Made by a program: the position numbers and the translations under genes. A model generated the notes under the pieces. The model did no database searches and was not told the DNA's origin. It saw nothing but the letters and a program-made list of their open reading frames with translations. From Ilumatobacteraceae bacterium (GTDB taxonomy: Bacteria; Actinomycetota; Acidimicrobiia; Acidimicrobiales; Ilumatobacteraceae): a DNA stretch of 49,760 bases. This document shows positions 8,109-15,907 of this stretch, one piece after another (the first letter of the stretch is position 1; every line of letters starts with the position of its first letter). Location: contig JAOBWK010000018.1 in the NCBI GenBank assembly GCA_025463305.1, positions 1 to 49,760 on the forward strand. Direction: 5' to 3'.

Positions 8109-9413
8109 TCAGGACTCCGAGAGCAGGACCCGAGCGTCGTCGTCGTCGGCCGGAGCGTCGGCGTACAGGGTGTCGACGATGACCCGGTTGCGACCTTCCC
8201 GCTTGGCGCGGAACAGCGCCGCGTCGGCGATCTGACAGAGCTCGTCGAGCTCGGATCCCTGCTCCGAGCGCGCCACGCCGAAGCTGACGGTGAACGGGGC
8301 GATGCTTCCGCTCGCGGTCAACAGGAGCAACTCCTGCTGCACCCGCGAGAGCGCAGCGGCGGCTTCCTCGGCCGAGCGCCGAGGGAACACGATGACGAAC
8401 TCCTCACCGCCGTACCGGCAGACCAGATCCTCGCCACGCAGGGTGGCGCGCAGCGTCTGAGCGAACGAGCGCAGGGCGCGATCGCCGGCATCGTGACCGT
8501 GGGTGTCGTTGAGCGCCTTGAAGTGGTCGAGGTCGCCCATCGCCAGCGCGAACGGTGTGCCGGAGCGGATCAGATCGTGCGCCTGGTTCTCGAACGAGCG
8601 GCGGTTGAGCAGGCCCGTCAGCGGGTCGGTGGCGGCCTGGAGATGGGTCGCCTCCATCACCCGGAGCATCCCGATCCGTGCGCCCGTGACGGTGGCGACG
8701 GCTTCGAGGTTGGCGGCGTTGGCGGGCGTCGGCGGCGTGGAGAGCTCGCTGGCGGCGTGCAGCACGCCGATGCTGCGACCGCCGACGCTGATCGGTACGC
8801 AGATCGCTGAGCACGGCCCACGCTCGCGACCTTCGAGGTTCGGGCAGGCGTCCAGCGTCTCGCTGGACGAGAACAACAGCGTCTGGGCACGGCGGATCGC
8901 CGGGCAATCTCGTGGCGTGACGACCTCGCAGCGCGCCCGACGCTGCTCCCCACCGACGGCGATCGCCATCTTGAGATGGGCATCGCTGGAGTCGGCGAGC
9001 AACAGCTCGGCATCGAGTCCGCCCGTTCCGATCGTGATGGCCTTCGCCGTGACGCGGTACACGGCGTCGATCGTTCCGGCCATCTCCACCGCCCGGTTCA
9101 GCGCGGTCTCGAACTCCTGATGTTTGGCCTGCACGACGAGCGCCTGCTCTCGATCCATCGAGGTGCGACGCTCGCTGTCCGCGTCGCGCCGGAGTGGCAG
9201 GATCACGCGCAGCCACAGGACCACACCCGCGATCGCTCCGAGGGCCGATCGCCGTGCGATCTCGCTGCCCCACAACCCGCCGCCGAAGCGATCGAGCACG
9301 AGATCGACCACGAAGTCGACGCCGACGATCGCGACCGCCGTGAACGCCACCATCCAGGCGGTCGACGCCACGGGCCCCCTCGTGTCACCAAGGGAAGACT
9401 TCGACAGACGCAT
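8109..9413 (-). CDS. Membrane GAF-GGDEF diguanylate cyclase
   Basis: 434 residues from ATG 9413. Two hydrophobic segments lie at residues ~15-75 (WMVAFTAVAIVGVDFVVDLVL and an ALGAIAGVVLWLRVILPL stretch), then a coiled helix, a GAF sensor domain at ~95-245 including GPCSAICVPISVGGRSIGVLH, and a GGDEF domain from DPLTGLLNRRSFE onward. The active-site signature is CRYGGEEF, and RGED lies exactly five residues before GGEEF, so the product-inhibition I-site is intact. The enzyme should make cyclic-di-GMP. The frame remains open upstream of the chosen ATG, but that extension is charged, low-complexity and crosses a 14-base tandem repeat whose unit is not a multiple of three, so I exclude it. No ideal ribosome site is seen, so the start is uncertain. 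Confidence 0.9.
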   Translation of the reverse strand: MRLSKSSLGDTRGPVASTAWMVAFTAVAIVGVDFVVDLVLDRFGGGLWGSEIARRSALGAIAGVVLWLRVILPLRRDADSERRTSMDREQALVVQAKHQEFETALNRAVEMAGTIDAVYRVTAKAITIGTGGLDAELLLADSSDAHLKMAIAVGGEQRRARCEVVTPRDCPAIRRAQTLLFSSSETLDACPNLEGRERGPCSAICVPISVGGRSIGVLHAASELSTPPTPANAANLEAVATVTGARIGMLRVMEATHLQAATDPLTGLLNRRSFENQAHDLIRSGTPFALAMGDLDHFKALNDTHGHDAGDRALRSFAQTLRATLRGEDLVCRYGGEEFVIVFPRRSAEEAAAALSRVQQELLLLTASGSIAPFTVSFGVARSEQGSELDELCQIADAALFRAKREGRNRVIVDTLYADAPADDDDARVLLSES

Positions 9414-9482
9414 ACCGTCTGTATCGGCCCCCACCAGGTGAACTTGACGAGATCCGGACGATGTGGCGGTCGCCGAGTGTCC

Positions 9483-9524
9483 GGTCCGGGTGATTCGGTC
9501 CGGGTGATTCGGTCCGGGCGATTC
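9483..9524. repeat. Three tandem copies of a 14-base unit
   Basis: Units at 9483-9496, 9497-9510 and 9511-9524 read GGTCCGGGTGATTC twice and GGTCCGGGCGATTC once. A fourth partial unit (GGTC) follows. They sit 70-110 bases upstream of the diguanylate cyclase start and about 85 bases upstream of the divergent eroded gene at 9609. They could be iterated protein-binding sites or simple slippage products. Confidence 0.9.
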
Positions 9525-9608
9525 GGTCGTCGACGGTCCGACGCGGTCACGGCACATCGCTCGCTCGTCGCGAGCCCGACGGACGCCATACTCTGACCCG
9601 GAGGCCTC

Positions 9609-9958
9609 ATGCTCACACCGTTCGACGACTTCCCCATCCACGCCTCGGCTCACCCCGTCGCCACGCCTGCCACGGGTGACGCAACCACTACGACCGCTAC
9701 TGGTTCGCGGTGATCCGCAAGCCCTCGCCGTTCCAGGTGTTCTGGCTCCACGGCAGCAACCACGGTCAGCTCGAGGTCGGCCGCGAGTCCATCGGCCTCG
9801 ACGACTTCGATCCCGTCGACTTCGCGTCGCTCCACCTGCAGAACCTCGTCATTGCCACCATGGGTGACCGCAGAGGCGTCGGTGTGGTCGAGCAGATCGC
9901 CATCGGCCCCCACGACCCGACCGGCCTCACCGGGCTCTTCGACGGTCACGGCACCTGA
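9609..9958 (+). pseudogene. Eroded gene: start and end of a ~370-residue lipocalin-like catabolic protein, middle deleted and frameshifted
   Basis: ATG 9609 has GGAGG just upstream and begins MLTPFDDFPIHASAHPVA, the characteristic opening of a family of ~350-380 residue actinobacterial proteins (MLTPFDDYPIHQ..., then NHYDRYFFNGY). After GD the frame breaks: GACGCAAC at 9678 lacks one base compared with the expected codons for D-R-N, after which RNHYDRYWF continues in another frame. The sequence then jumps straight to the family's C-terminus (LVIATMGDRRGVGVVEQIA, then GPHDPTGLTGLFDG) and stops at 9958. About 250 residues are absent, so a product is very unlikely. Family match is from memory of its N- and C-terminal motifs. 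Confidence 0.8.
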
Positions 9959-9983
9959 CGGCCACGCGACGATCACCGTGCCG

Positions 9984-11150
9984 ATGACCGACCACACGCC
10001 GAGCATCTGGAGCGACACCGCGGAGGAAGCCGAGTTCCGTGCTGGGCTGCGCTCGTGGCTGTCGACCTCGAGCCCGACGGCCCCATTGCCGAGCGGGGCC
10101 GACGCGCGTGCGGACGCGTTGCACCAGTGGCACCGGACCCTCGCCGGCGCTGGATACATCGGGCTCTCGCTGCCAGCGCAGTTCGGCGGGCGCGGCCTGA
10201 GCGCCATCTACGAGTCGATCTTCAACGAGGAGCTCGGACTGGCTGGCGCGCCACAAGCGCCAGCGATCGGCCACCTCGCGCATGCGCTGTCGCTGTACGG
10301 CAACGACCAGCAGCGCGACACACATCTGCGGACCATGCTCAGCGGCGACACCCGATGGTGTCAAGGGTTCTCCGAACCCGACGCTGGGTCCGACCTCGGG
10401 GCGTTGCGCACCGTCGCCAGGCTTCAGCCAACCGGCGACACGCTCGTGGTCTCCGGCCAGAAGATCTGGACGAGCCTCGCGGTCTACGCCGACTGGTGCC
10501 TCCTCCTGGCACGCACCGATGCTGCGGCGACATCGACGGCACGGGCACTGTCGATGCTCATCGTGCCGATGTCCTCGACGGGCATCACGTGCCGGGCGAT
10601 CCGCACGTCCTGGGACACCCGCGAGTTCGCGGAGGTCTTCTTCGACGACGTCGAGCTCCCAGCGAGTGCCGTGCTCGGCGAGATCGGCGAGGGATGGGCC
10701 ATCGCCGGTCAGCTGCTCGCCTTCGAACGCGGACCCGCCGACATCGGCTGGGTCGCGCGACTCCGACGGCTGCTCACCGAAGCTGCGGCGGCGCATCGCC
10801 GGACGGGCATCGTTCTGGATCCGGCGCAGCGCGACGCCTGGGCGCGGGCCCACGTCGAACTTCGCGTGCTGGAGCTGCACGTTCGCCGCTCACTTGCGCA
10901 GCGCCGCCTCGGTCACCTCCCCGGCCCAGAGGGATCGCTCGACAAGCTGCTCCTGACACGCGTCGATCAACTCGTCAACGAAGTCGTCCTGATGCTGCGC
11001 GGCGCAGATGCGTTGCTCACGGGCGGCGGTGAGCTCGACCAGTACCTCAACGCCCGGGCCGCGTCGGTCTTCGGTGGCACCAGTCAGATCCAGCGCAACG
11101 TCGTCGGCGAACGAGTGCTCGGCCTCCCCCGCGAGCCTCGCGCAGGCTGA
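9984..11150 (+). CDS. Acyl-CoA dehydrogenase
   Basis: 388 residues, full length for the FAD-dependent family that desaturates acyl-CoA thioesters. Motifs: LSLPAQFGGRGLS at ~55, YESIFNEELG, CQGFSEPDAGSDLGALRT (the flavin/substrate loop) at ~130-147, VSGQKIWTSLA, FFDDVELPASAVLGE, LLAFERGPA, and the C-terminal FGGTSQIQRNVVGERVLGLPR that binds FAD. ATG 9984 is chosen by alignment memory; the ribosome site is weak. It begins 25 bases after the eroded gene, so the two were probably one operon. It appears intact. Substrate unknown; the neighbouring P450 and the eroded cupin and lipocalin-like genes suggest degradation of a lipid or terpenoid compound. Confidence 0.93.
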   Translation: MTDHTPSIWSDTAEEAEFRAGLRSWLSTSSPTAPLPSGADARADALHQWHRTLAGAGYIGLSLPAQFGGRGLSAIYESIFNEELGLAGAPQAPAIGHLAHALSLYGNDQQRDTHLRTMLSGDTRWCQGFSEPDAGSDLGALRTVARLQPTGDTLVVSGQKIWTSLAVYADWCLLLARTDAAATSTARALSMLIVPMSSTGITCRAIRTSWDTREFAEVFFDDVELPASAVLGEIGEGWAIAGQLLAFERGPADIGWVARLRRLLTEAAAAHRRTGIVLDPAQRDAWARAHVELRVLELHVRRSLAQRRLGHLPGPEGSLDKLLLTRVDQLVNEVVLMLRGADALLTGGGELDQYLNARAASVFGGTSQIQRNVVGERVLGLPREPRAG

Positions 11151-11157
11151 TCGACCG

Positions 11158-11410
11158 TCAGCAGCGCGCGCCGACCATGACCGTCATCATCTGCAGTGGA
11201 CGGTCGCCGATGGACTGCCACAGGTGGTTGGTGCCGCGCTGGAGGAGGATGTCACCGGGTCGGAGGTCGATCGGTCCGTACCACACCGCTGATCCCCTGC
11301 GCCGTCAGACTCCGGTCCGAGCGGACCTCCGCCTTGCCCGCCGAGTCGTGCCCAGTCGTCACGATCCTCCAGCCCAGTTCCACGTTGGTCCCGTCGGTGG
11401 CGATCATCAT
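11158..11410 (-). pseudogene. Eroded cupin-domain gene (start and end retained, middle missing)
   Basis: ATG 11410 (with a second ATG behind it) follows a strong GGGGAGG at 11412-11418. The first frame reads WRIVTTGHDSAGKAEVRSD, the usual N-terminus of small actinobacterial cupins (RRVVTGHDADGK...). It runs out of frame near 11285, where a second frame carries IDLRPGDILLQRGTNHLWQS then VMVGARC to a stop at 11158. That second piece is the classic cupin C-terminal motif (G-D-x4-Q-x-G-x2-H-x-W). About 60-70 residues with the metal-binding first cupin motif are missing. No functional product expected. Lies convergent to the acyl-CoA dehydrogenase and 19 bases after the P450 stop, probably once co-transcribed with the P450. 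Confidence 0.75.
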
Positions 11411-11429
11411 GCCTCCCCATCGATCTGTG

Positions 11430-12644
11430 TCACGGTGCCACTGCCCATGTCACGGGGAGCGACGTCGGGTTGCGGAAGATGCTGTCCCCTCGGATGTGCG
11501 GACGGGCGTGCGCCGGGTCGACGAGCAGGCGCAGGTCGGGCAGACGATCGAAGAGCGCGTTCACGGCGATCCGGGTCTCCATTCGAGCCAGGTGCATGCC
11601 CAAGCACAGGTGCGGGCCGGTGCCGAACGACATGTGTTGCTTCGGGTCGCGGAAGATGTCGAACACCTCAGGGTTCTCGTACACGGCGGGATCCCGGTTC
11701 GCAGACGCAACCATCGCCGTCACCGTTGCCCCGGCAGGGATTCGCACACCAGACAACTCGACATCGACCGTCGCGACACGGGGCGTCAGCAGGATCGGTG
11801 ACTCGAACCGGAGGCCCTCCTCGATCGCTTGCGGGATGAGCGTCCGATCCGTCCGGACACGGTGCAGCTGATCGGGATGTGTCAGCAACAGGTAGAGCAG
11901 GTTCCCGCTCGATCGATACGTCGTCTCGATCCCCGCTGGAAGCAGCATCCGCAGGAACGAGTAGATCTCCTCCTCATCGAGCTTGGCCCCGTCCAACTCA
12001 GCCGTCACCAGATCCGTGATCAGGTCCTCACGGGGATCCGACCGGCGCTGTTCGATGATGCCCGCGAGGTACTCGGTCAGCTCCCGTGAGCAACGGATCG
12101 CGTTGTCCCAGTCGCGGAACACCGTGATGATCCCGACCGCCCACTCCTGGAACCGGGCGTAGTCCTCCTCCGGAAGACCGAGCACACCGGACATCACCCG
12201 CGCCGGGAACGCGAACGAATACCCCGCAGCGAGGTCGACCTCGCCGGCGTCCACGAAGCCGTCGATCAGATCGTTCACGATCCGACCGACGAGCGACTCC
12301 TCCCATCGGGCCAAGCTCCGCTGGCGGAACGCGACCGACACCAACGCACGATGGCGCTGATGCTCGGGCGCATCCATCCCCACGATGATCTTGCGACCCC
12401 AGACATCGCGCATCCCATCAGCGATCACCGACGAGGAGAACGACGCCCCGTCACGCAAGACCCTCGTGACGTCTGCATGCCCGTACACGACATACGTCGC
12501 CGGCGCACCCTCGAACACCGGCTCGTGCCGCAGCACCGGCGACTCCCGCCGCAGACGAGCGAACTCCGGATACGGATCAGTGGATCCGTCACCTTCCATC
12601 TCGTCGAGGAACGAGAACGAGCCCGCCCCTGCAGTGTCCGACAT
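11430..12644 (-). CDS. Cytochrome P450
   Basis: 404 residues, a soluble bacterial class I P450. Heme-binding loop FGTGPHLCLGMHLAR with the cysteine ligand at ~347, I-helix LLPAGIETTYRSS with the acid/alcohol pair altered to ETT, K-helix ExxR in EEGLRFES, and the PERF-equivalent region FDIFRDPKQHMSFG. ATG 12644 is chosen over an earlier in-frame start because GAGGGG lies 8 bases upstream and the earlier extension is not P450-like. It needs a ferredoxin and reductase that are not in this window. Substrate unknown; similar actinobacterial enzymes act on steroids, terpenes or fatty acids. Situated among eroded catabolic genes yet itself appears intact. Confidence 0.97.
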   Translation of the reverse strand: MSDTAGAGSFSFLDEMEGDGSTDPYPEFARLRRESPVLRHEPVFEGAPATYVVYGHADVTRVLRDGASFSSSVIADGMRDVWGRKIIVGMDAPEHQRHRALVSVAFRQRSLARWEESLVGRIVNDLIDGFVDAGEVDLAAGYSFAFPARVMSGVLGLPEEDYARFQEWAVGIITVFRDWDNAIRCSRELTEYLAGIIEQRRSDPREDLITDLVTAELDGAKLDEEEIYSFLRMLLPAGIETTYRSSGNLLYLLLTHPDQLHRVRTDRTLIPQAIEEGLRFESPILLTPRVATVDVELSGVRIPAGATVTAMVASANRDPAVYENPEVFDIFRDPKQHMSFGTGPHLCLGMHLARMETRIAVNALFDRLPDLRLLVDPAHARPHIRGDSIFRNPTSLPVTWAVAP

Positions 12645-12716
12645 CCAGGATCCCCTCAGGTCCGGCCGGCCGACCGTCACGTCGACCGGACCAGAACGCT
12701 ACCGGGCCGAGTGGCT

Positions 12717-13112
12717 TCAGTCGATCCATCTCGCGGCGGCATCGGCGGTGTCCGGCGGAGATGTGTTGAACGCGATCGAAGCGGTCGGCGCGTGCTGGTG
12801 CACGACGTTCAGCAGCCGTTCGAAGAGCAGCAGGCTGGCAGGTGGGATGCGGATGCCGCCACCGATCACGACGCAGTCATACGAGGCGGTGCGGAGTTGG
12901 GTCTCGAGCATCTGCGTGGCTGATTCATCTGGCGGGACCAGGCAGAGATCGGCTTGCCAGCCACGTTCGGCCAGGTGCTCCATCCCGAGCGCGATGCCGG
13001 CGTGGATCTTCTCTGCATCGAATCCGGGTGGCAACGCCGGGTCCGAGAAGTCGACGGTCTCTGGCTGTTGGCCGATGAACAGGACGCGGCTGATGTGGTT
13101 GGGTTCGCTCAT
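12717..13112 (-). CDS. Conserved hypothetical protein, Rossmann-like, 131 residues
   Basis: ATG 13112 has GAGGAG seven bases upstream, a clear start. The protein begins SEPNHISRVLFIGQQPETVDF, then DPALPPGFDAEKIHAGIALG, and later has YDCVVIGGGIRIPP and a LFERLLNVVHQHAPTASIAF strand-helix pattern, which suggests a small alpha/beta fold of about four strands. I do not recognise a named family. It lies directly downstream of an eroded NmrA-like gene on the same strand and probably belonged to its transcript. The arrangement (NAD(P)-binding protein plus this small protein) suggests an accessory role, but that is inference. Confidence 0.75.
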   Translation of the reverse strand: MSEPNHISRVLFIGQQPETVDFSDPALPPGFDAEKIHAGIALGMEHLAERGWQADLCLVPPDESATQMLETQLRTASYDCVVIGGGIRIPPASLLLFERLLNVVHQHAPTASIAFNTSPPDTADAAARWID

Positions 13113-13183
13113 GGTGTGCTCCTCGGGGGTCGGAAGAATGCTCGGGTTGATGTGATCGCGCAAGGTCGCCGGGGTGGCTGCGC

Positions 13184-13606
13184 TCAGCTCAGGACGGCGG
13201 GCTTCAGCTCCGTTTCGCACCGCTGTCGGAAGGTGGTCGGAGAGGTGTTCTCTGGCGTTCGTGGCTCGGCGTTGTCGAGACCCTGGTTCTTGGCGATCGC
13301 CATGTCGAGCATGCCTTGCGCCATGGCATCGGACATGCCGTGCTCGACGAACGTGGACTTGTACGCCTCCTCTGCGATCTGCTGGAAGTGCACGGGCTTC
13401 CCCAGGACCTCCGACATGATCTGCGAATGCCTCGTCGACGACGTCGAAGTCACCGTGTGAGCCCTCGACGACTTCGACGTGCCGCAGCGCCCGTGGCGAG
13501 AGGAGGGACGGATCGCGGGCGATGACGCGGATGGGTTCGCCGCTGTCCAGGATGTGGTCGAGGACTGGTGGCCGATCTGACCGGTCGGCGTCGTGATCAC
13601 GATCAC
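13184..13606 (-). pseudogene. Eroded NmrA-like NAD(P)-binding protein gene
   Basis: GTG 13606 follows AAGGAGA (13613-13619) and starts VIVITTPTGQIGHQ, a TGxxGxxG-type Rossmann opening as in NmrA/NAD(P)H-binding proteins. One base then appears lost (CAG-GTC became CAGTC) and the next frame carries VLDHILDSGEPIRVIARDP, then HVEVVEGSHGDFD and VVDEAFA, exactly what should follow in this family. A second break returns to the first frame at MSEVLGKPVHFQQIAEEAY and continues to the normal C-terminal part ending at 13184. About 140 residues in the middle are missing. The combined length is ~140 instead of ~285 residues. Not expected to be functional. Confidence 0.8.
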
Positions 13607-13803
13607 GTCTGTTCTCCTTGTTCGTCGCGTGACGCTGCATGCGCTACCAAGGTCTGGAGCAACGCGGCCCGAAGGATGCCCACGAGAAGCCGATCCGACA
13701 CGGATTCGGACTTCCTTCGTGACAGCTGCACGGTACACGCCCGAGGTCGCGGCGGCGACCGGAGTGGAGTCAAGCACGCAGGCCACCGTGCCGATGTACA
13801 CAC

Positions 13804-14904
13804 GTGACCTCCAGCGACCTCCGTGCGGCCTACCTGGCCGAGCAGCGGACCGCGGCGCGATCGACGGCGTTGCTGGCCGGCGTCGTCGCGCTCGCCGTCT
13901 TCCCCTTCTGGACCGTGTTCGACCGGATCGTGCTCCCGGACGGCGAGCAGTTCATCGGTCTGCGCATCGGCTTCGAGATCGCCATCGCCATCGCCTGGCT
14001 GACGCTCAGATCCACGCGCGTCGGACGCCGCTGGCCCGAACCGGCGGCGTTCGTGCTCGTCACGATGCCGGAGATCGCCATCGCCTGGATGATCCCCCGC
14101 ACCGGCGACCACATCGAGCCATACCTCCTCGGCCTCTCGATCACGATCTACGCCAGCGCATTCGTGATCGTCTGGCGTTGGCAGCTGACCGCGCTGCTCG
14201 TCGTGGTGACCGGCGCGCTGGTCACGCTGTTCTGCCTCCAGGCCGACGATGCGATCACCGCTGCCCAGATCGCCACGACGGTCTTCTACCTCGGCACCGC
14301 CGGTGCCATCTCGACGGTCGGGCAGATCTACCGGCATCGCACCGGCTGGCTCAAGTACGTCACCGAATCCGAGCTCGCCGACGAGCGGCGACGCAACGCC
14401 GTTCTCGTCGAGGAGCTCAACCAGCTCAGTCGACAAGATCCACTGACGGGCATCGGCAACCGCCGAGCCTGGGAAGAGCGTGTGGTTGCCGAGATGCTCC
14501 GGAGCGGACGTCACGGAGGGACCCTGTCCGTGATCCTGTGCGACCTCGACGACTTCAAGGCGGTCAACGACGCGCTCGGACACGCAGCGGGCGATCGAGT
14601 CCTGCGGGCGACTGCTGCCCTGCTCCTCGATCGAGTGCGTCCCGCCGACTTCGTGGTTCGCTTCGGTGGCGACGAGTTCTGTGTGCTCTGCCCGGACACC
14701 CCGCTCGCAGTCGCCCAAGTCCTGGCCGACGACATCGTGCAGGGCGCCCGCAGCTACGCATGGCCAGACGGTCTTCGACTCACGCTCTCCGTCGGGGTCG
14801 CGCAGGCTCAACTGAACGAGACAGATCCGAGCATCGTCGTACACCGCGCAGACGAAGCGATGTATCAGGTCAAGCGCAGCCGCAACGCGATCCACATGGC
14901 CTGA
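13804..14904 (+). CDS. Membrane-bound GGDEF diguanylate cyclase
   Basis: 366 residues from a GTG at 13804. The first ~190 residues contain five or six hydrophobic segments (for example ALLAGVVALAVFPFWTV, EIAIAIAWLTL, LTALLVVVTGALVTLFCL), a MASE-type membrane sensor without a recognisable ligand site. A linker helix (ELADERRRNAVLVEELNQLS) leads into the GGDEF domain: DPLTGIGNRRAWEE, CDLDDFKAVNDALGH, FVVRFGGDEFCVL. The RPAD tetrad five residues before GGDEF is an intact I-site. It should synthesise cyclic-di-GMP. The ribosome site is poor. The 197 bases between this start and the divergent eroded gene contain no gene I can support. Confidence 0.92.
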   Translation: MTSSDLRAAYLAEQRTAARSTALLAGVVALAVFPFWTVFDRIVLPDGEQFIGLRIGFEIAIAIAWLTLRSTRVGRRWPEPAAFVLVTMPEIAIAWMIPRTGDHIEPYLLGLSITIYASAFVIVWRWQLTALLVVVTGALVTLFCLQADDAITAAQIATTVFYLGTAGAISTVGQIYRHRTGWLKYVTESELADERRRNAVLVEELNQLSRQDPLTGIGNRRAWEERVVAEMLRSGRHGGTLSVILCDLDDFKAVNDALGHAAGDRVLRATAALLLDRVRPADFVVRFGGDEFCVLCPDTPLAVAQVLADDIVQGARSYAWPDGLRLTLSVGVAQAQLNETDPSIVVHRADEAMYQVKRSRNAIHMA

Positions 14905-14951
14905 ATGCACGGCGCTGACTCGCCGCAGGGCGACGGACGGCGTGGACCGAG

Positions 14952-15233
14952 TCAAGCGGCGGCTGGAGCCGGGGTGGACCGATCGGCTCGGAGCCCGACG
15001 TCGAGGGCGAGCGCTTCGTGGGTCAAGAAGTCGCTGAGCACGGTCGTCATGAACTCGACCGACCGGTATCCGGTTCCGATCGGAACTTCAGCGGGCACCG
15101 TTCGGATTCCCGCGAGCTCGAGGCTCTCGGCAACCCAGCCCGGAAGCGGCTTTCCACCGAGCGCCAAGACGGCCGTCCGGTCCAGCCCGTCGAGTCCGGA
15201 GAACCAGTCGCTCGCCCTGTCGTAGATGCTCAT
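14952..15233 (-). CDS. Small hypothetical protein, 93 residues
   Basis: ATG 15233 with GAGGG about seven bases upstream; begins SIYDRASDWFSGLDGLDRTA. The protein is alpha-helical in character, with LGGKPLPGWVAESLELAGI and a following VEFMTTVLSDFLTHEALALD helix and a Pro/Ala tail. No membrane segment, signal or metal motif. I do not recognise the family. It stands alone between a diguanylate cyclase (convergent) and an NTF2-like gene. The reading frame has good third-position GC and a plausible start, so I believe it is real, but no function can be given. Confidence 0.6.
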   Translation of the reverse strand: MSIYDRASDWFSGLDGLDRTAVLALGGKPLPGWVAESLELAGIRTVPAEVPIGTGYRSVEFMTTVLSDFLTHEALALDVGLRADRSTPAPAAA

Positions 15234-15351
15234 AGCCGTACCCTCGTTCACGGGAGGGCAAGGTCTGGACCGAAGCGAAGGCCTCAGCATACACCCCATC
15301 GACCGGGGAGGTCATTCGCGCAATTTTCTGGGTGAATGGGTCGTGGTCGGG

Positions 15352-15768
15352 TCACGGACTCGGGAGAGCGTCCGGTTCGGCGGCTCGCGCCAATGCTTGC
15401 GTGTCGACATACTCCCGGATGCTGGTCAGCCTGCCGTCACGCACGGTGATGGCGAACACCCAGTGGTCCTCCCACTTCTTCCTGGTTGCCTTGACCTCTC
15501 CACTCGCGAAGCCCACGACCAGAACCCGATCTCCCTGCGCGATGAATTCGCGGGACTCCATGAACGAAGTCTCCATCGTTTCCGAGGATGTCCTGAGCAG
15601 ATCCGCCAATCCAGCATGCCCGCGGCGCACTCCAGCAAGCGGCCAGTCCTCGCCAGGGATGATCCACTCGATGTCCTCGGCGGCCAACGCTCGCATTGCT
15701 TGCTGATCGCCGCCGCCGATCGCTGCAAAGAAGTCCTGCACTGTCCGAACATTCTCTTCGATGCTCAT
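15352..15768 (-). CDS. SnoaL/NTF2-like fold protein (ketosteroid isomerase-like)
   Basis: 138 residues; ATG 15768 preceded by GGAGAG at a normal distance. The pattern ENVRTVQDFFAAIGGGDQQAM, then LAAEDIEWIIPGEDWPLAG, VRRGHAGLADLL, and late strands ESREFIAQGDRVLVVGFASG, DHWVFAITVRDGRLTSIREYVDT is the standard cone-shaped NTF2-like fold of the SnoaL-2 group. Members are isomerases, hydrolases, cyclases or plain binding proteins, so the activity is open; W and D residues in the DIEW segment line the usual pocket. It is 139 bases downstream of the F420-type reductase gene on the same strand and may be co-transcribed with it. Confidence 0.85.
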   Translation of the reverse strand: MSIEENVRTVQDFFAAIGGGDQQAMRALAAEDIEWIIPGEDWPLAGVRRGHAGLADLLRTSSETMETSFMESREFIAQGDRVLVVGFASGEVKATRKKWEDHWVFAITVRDGRLTSIREYVDTQALARAAEPDALPSP

Positions 15769-15907
15769 CGAGATCTCTCCGTTCGATTTCACTGGATCGT
15801 TGCCGATCTCGTTGGATACGTCGCTGAGCGACCGGCGACGAGCTCTCGTGTCGACGCCTGCGGCCACCAGACGGCCCGGCCACGGCAAGTCGCGGAGAGG
15901 ACCTTCC

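Noticed and set aside
13607..13803. Minus-strand frames resembling a regulator C-terminus (GILRAALLQTLVAHAASRDEQ)
   Set aside because: No recognisable DNA-binding domain and no start with ribosome site; may be decayed sequence but cannot be assigned.
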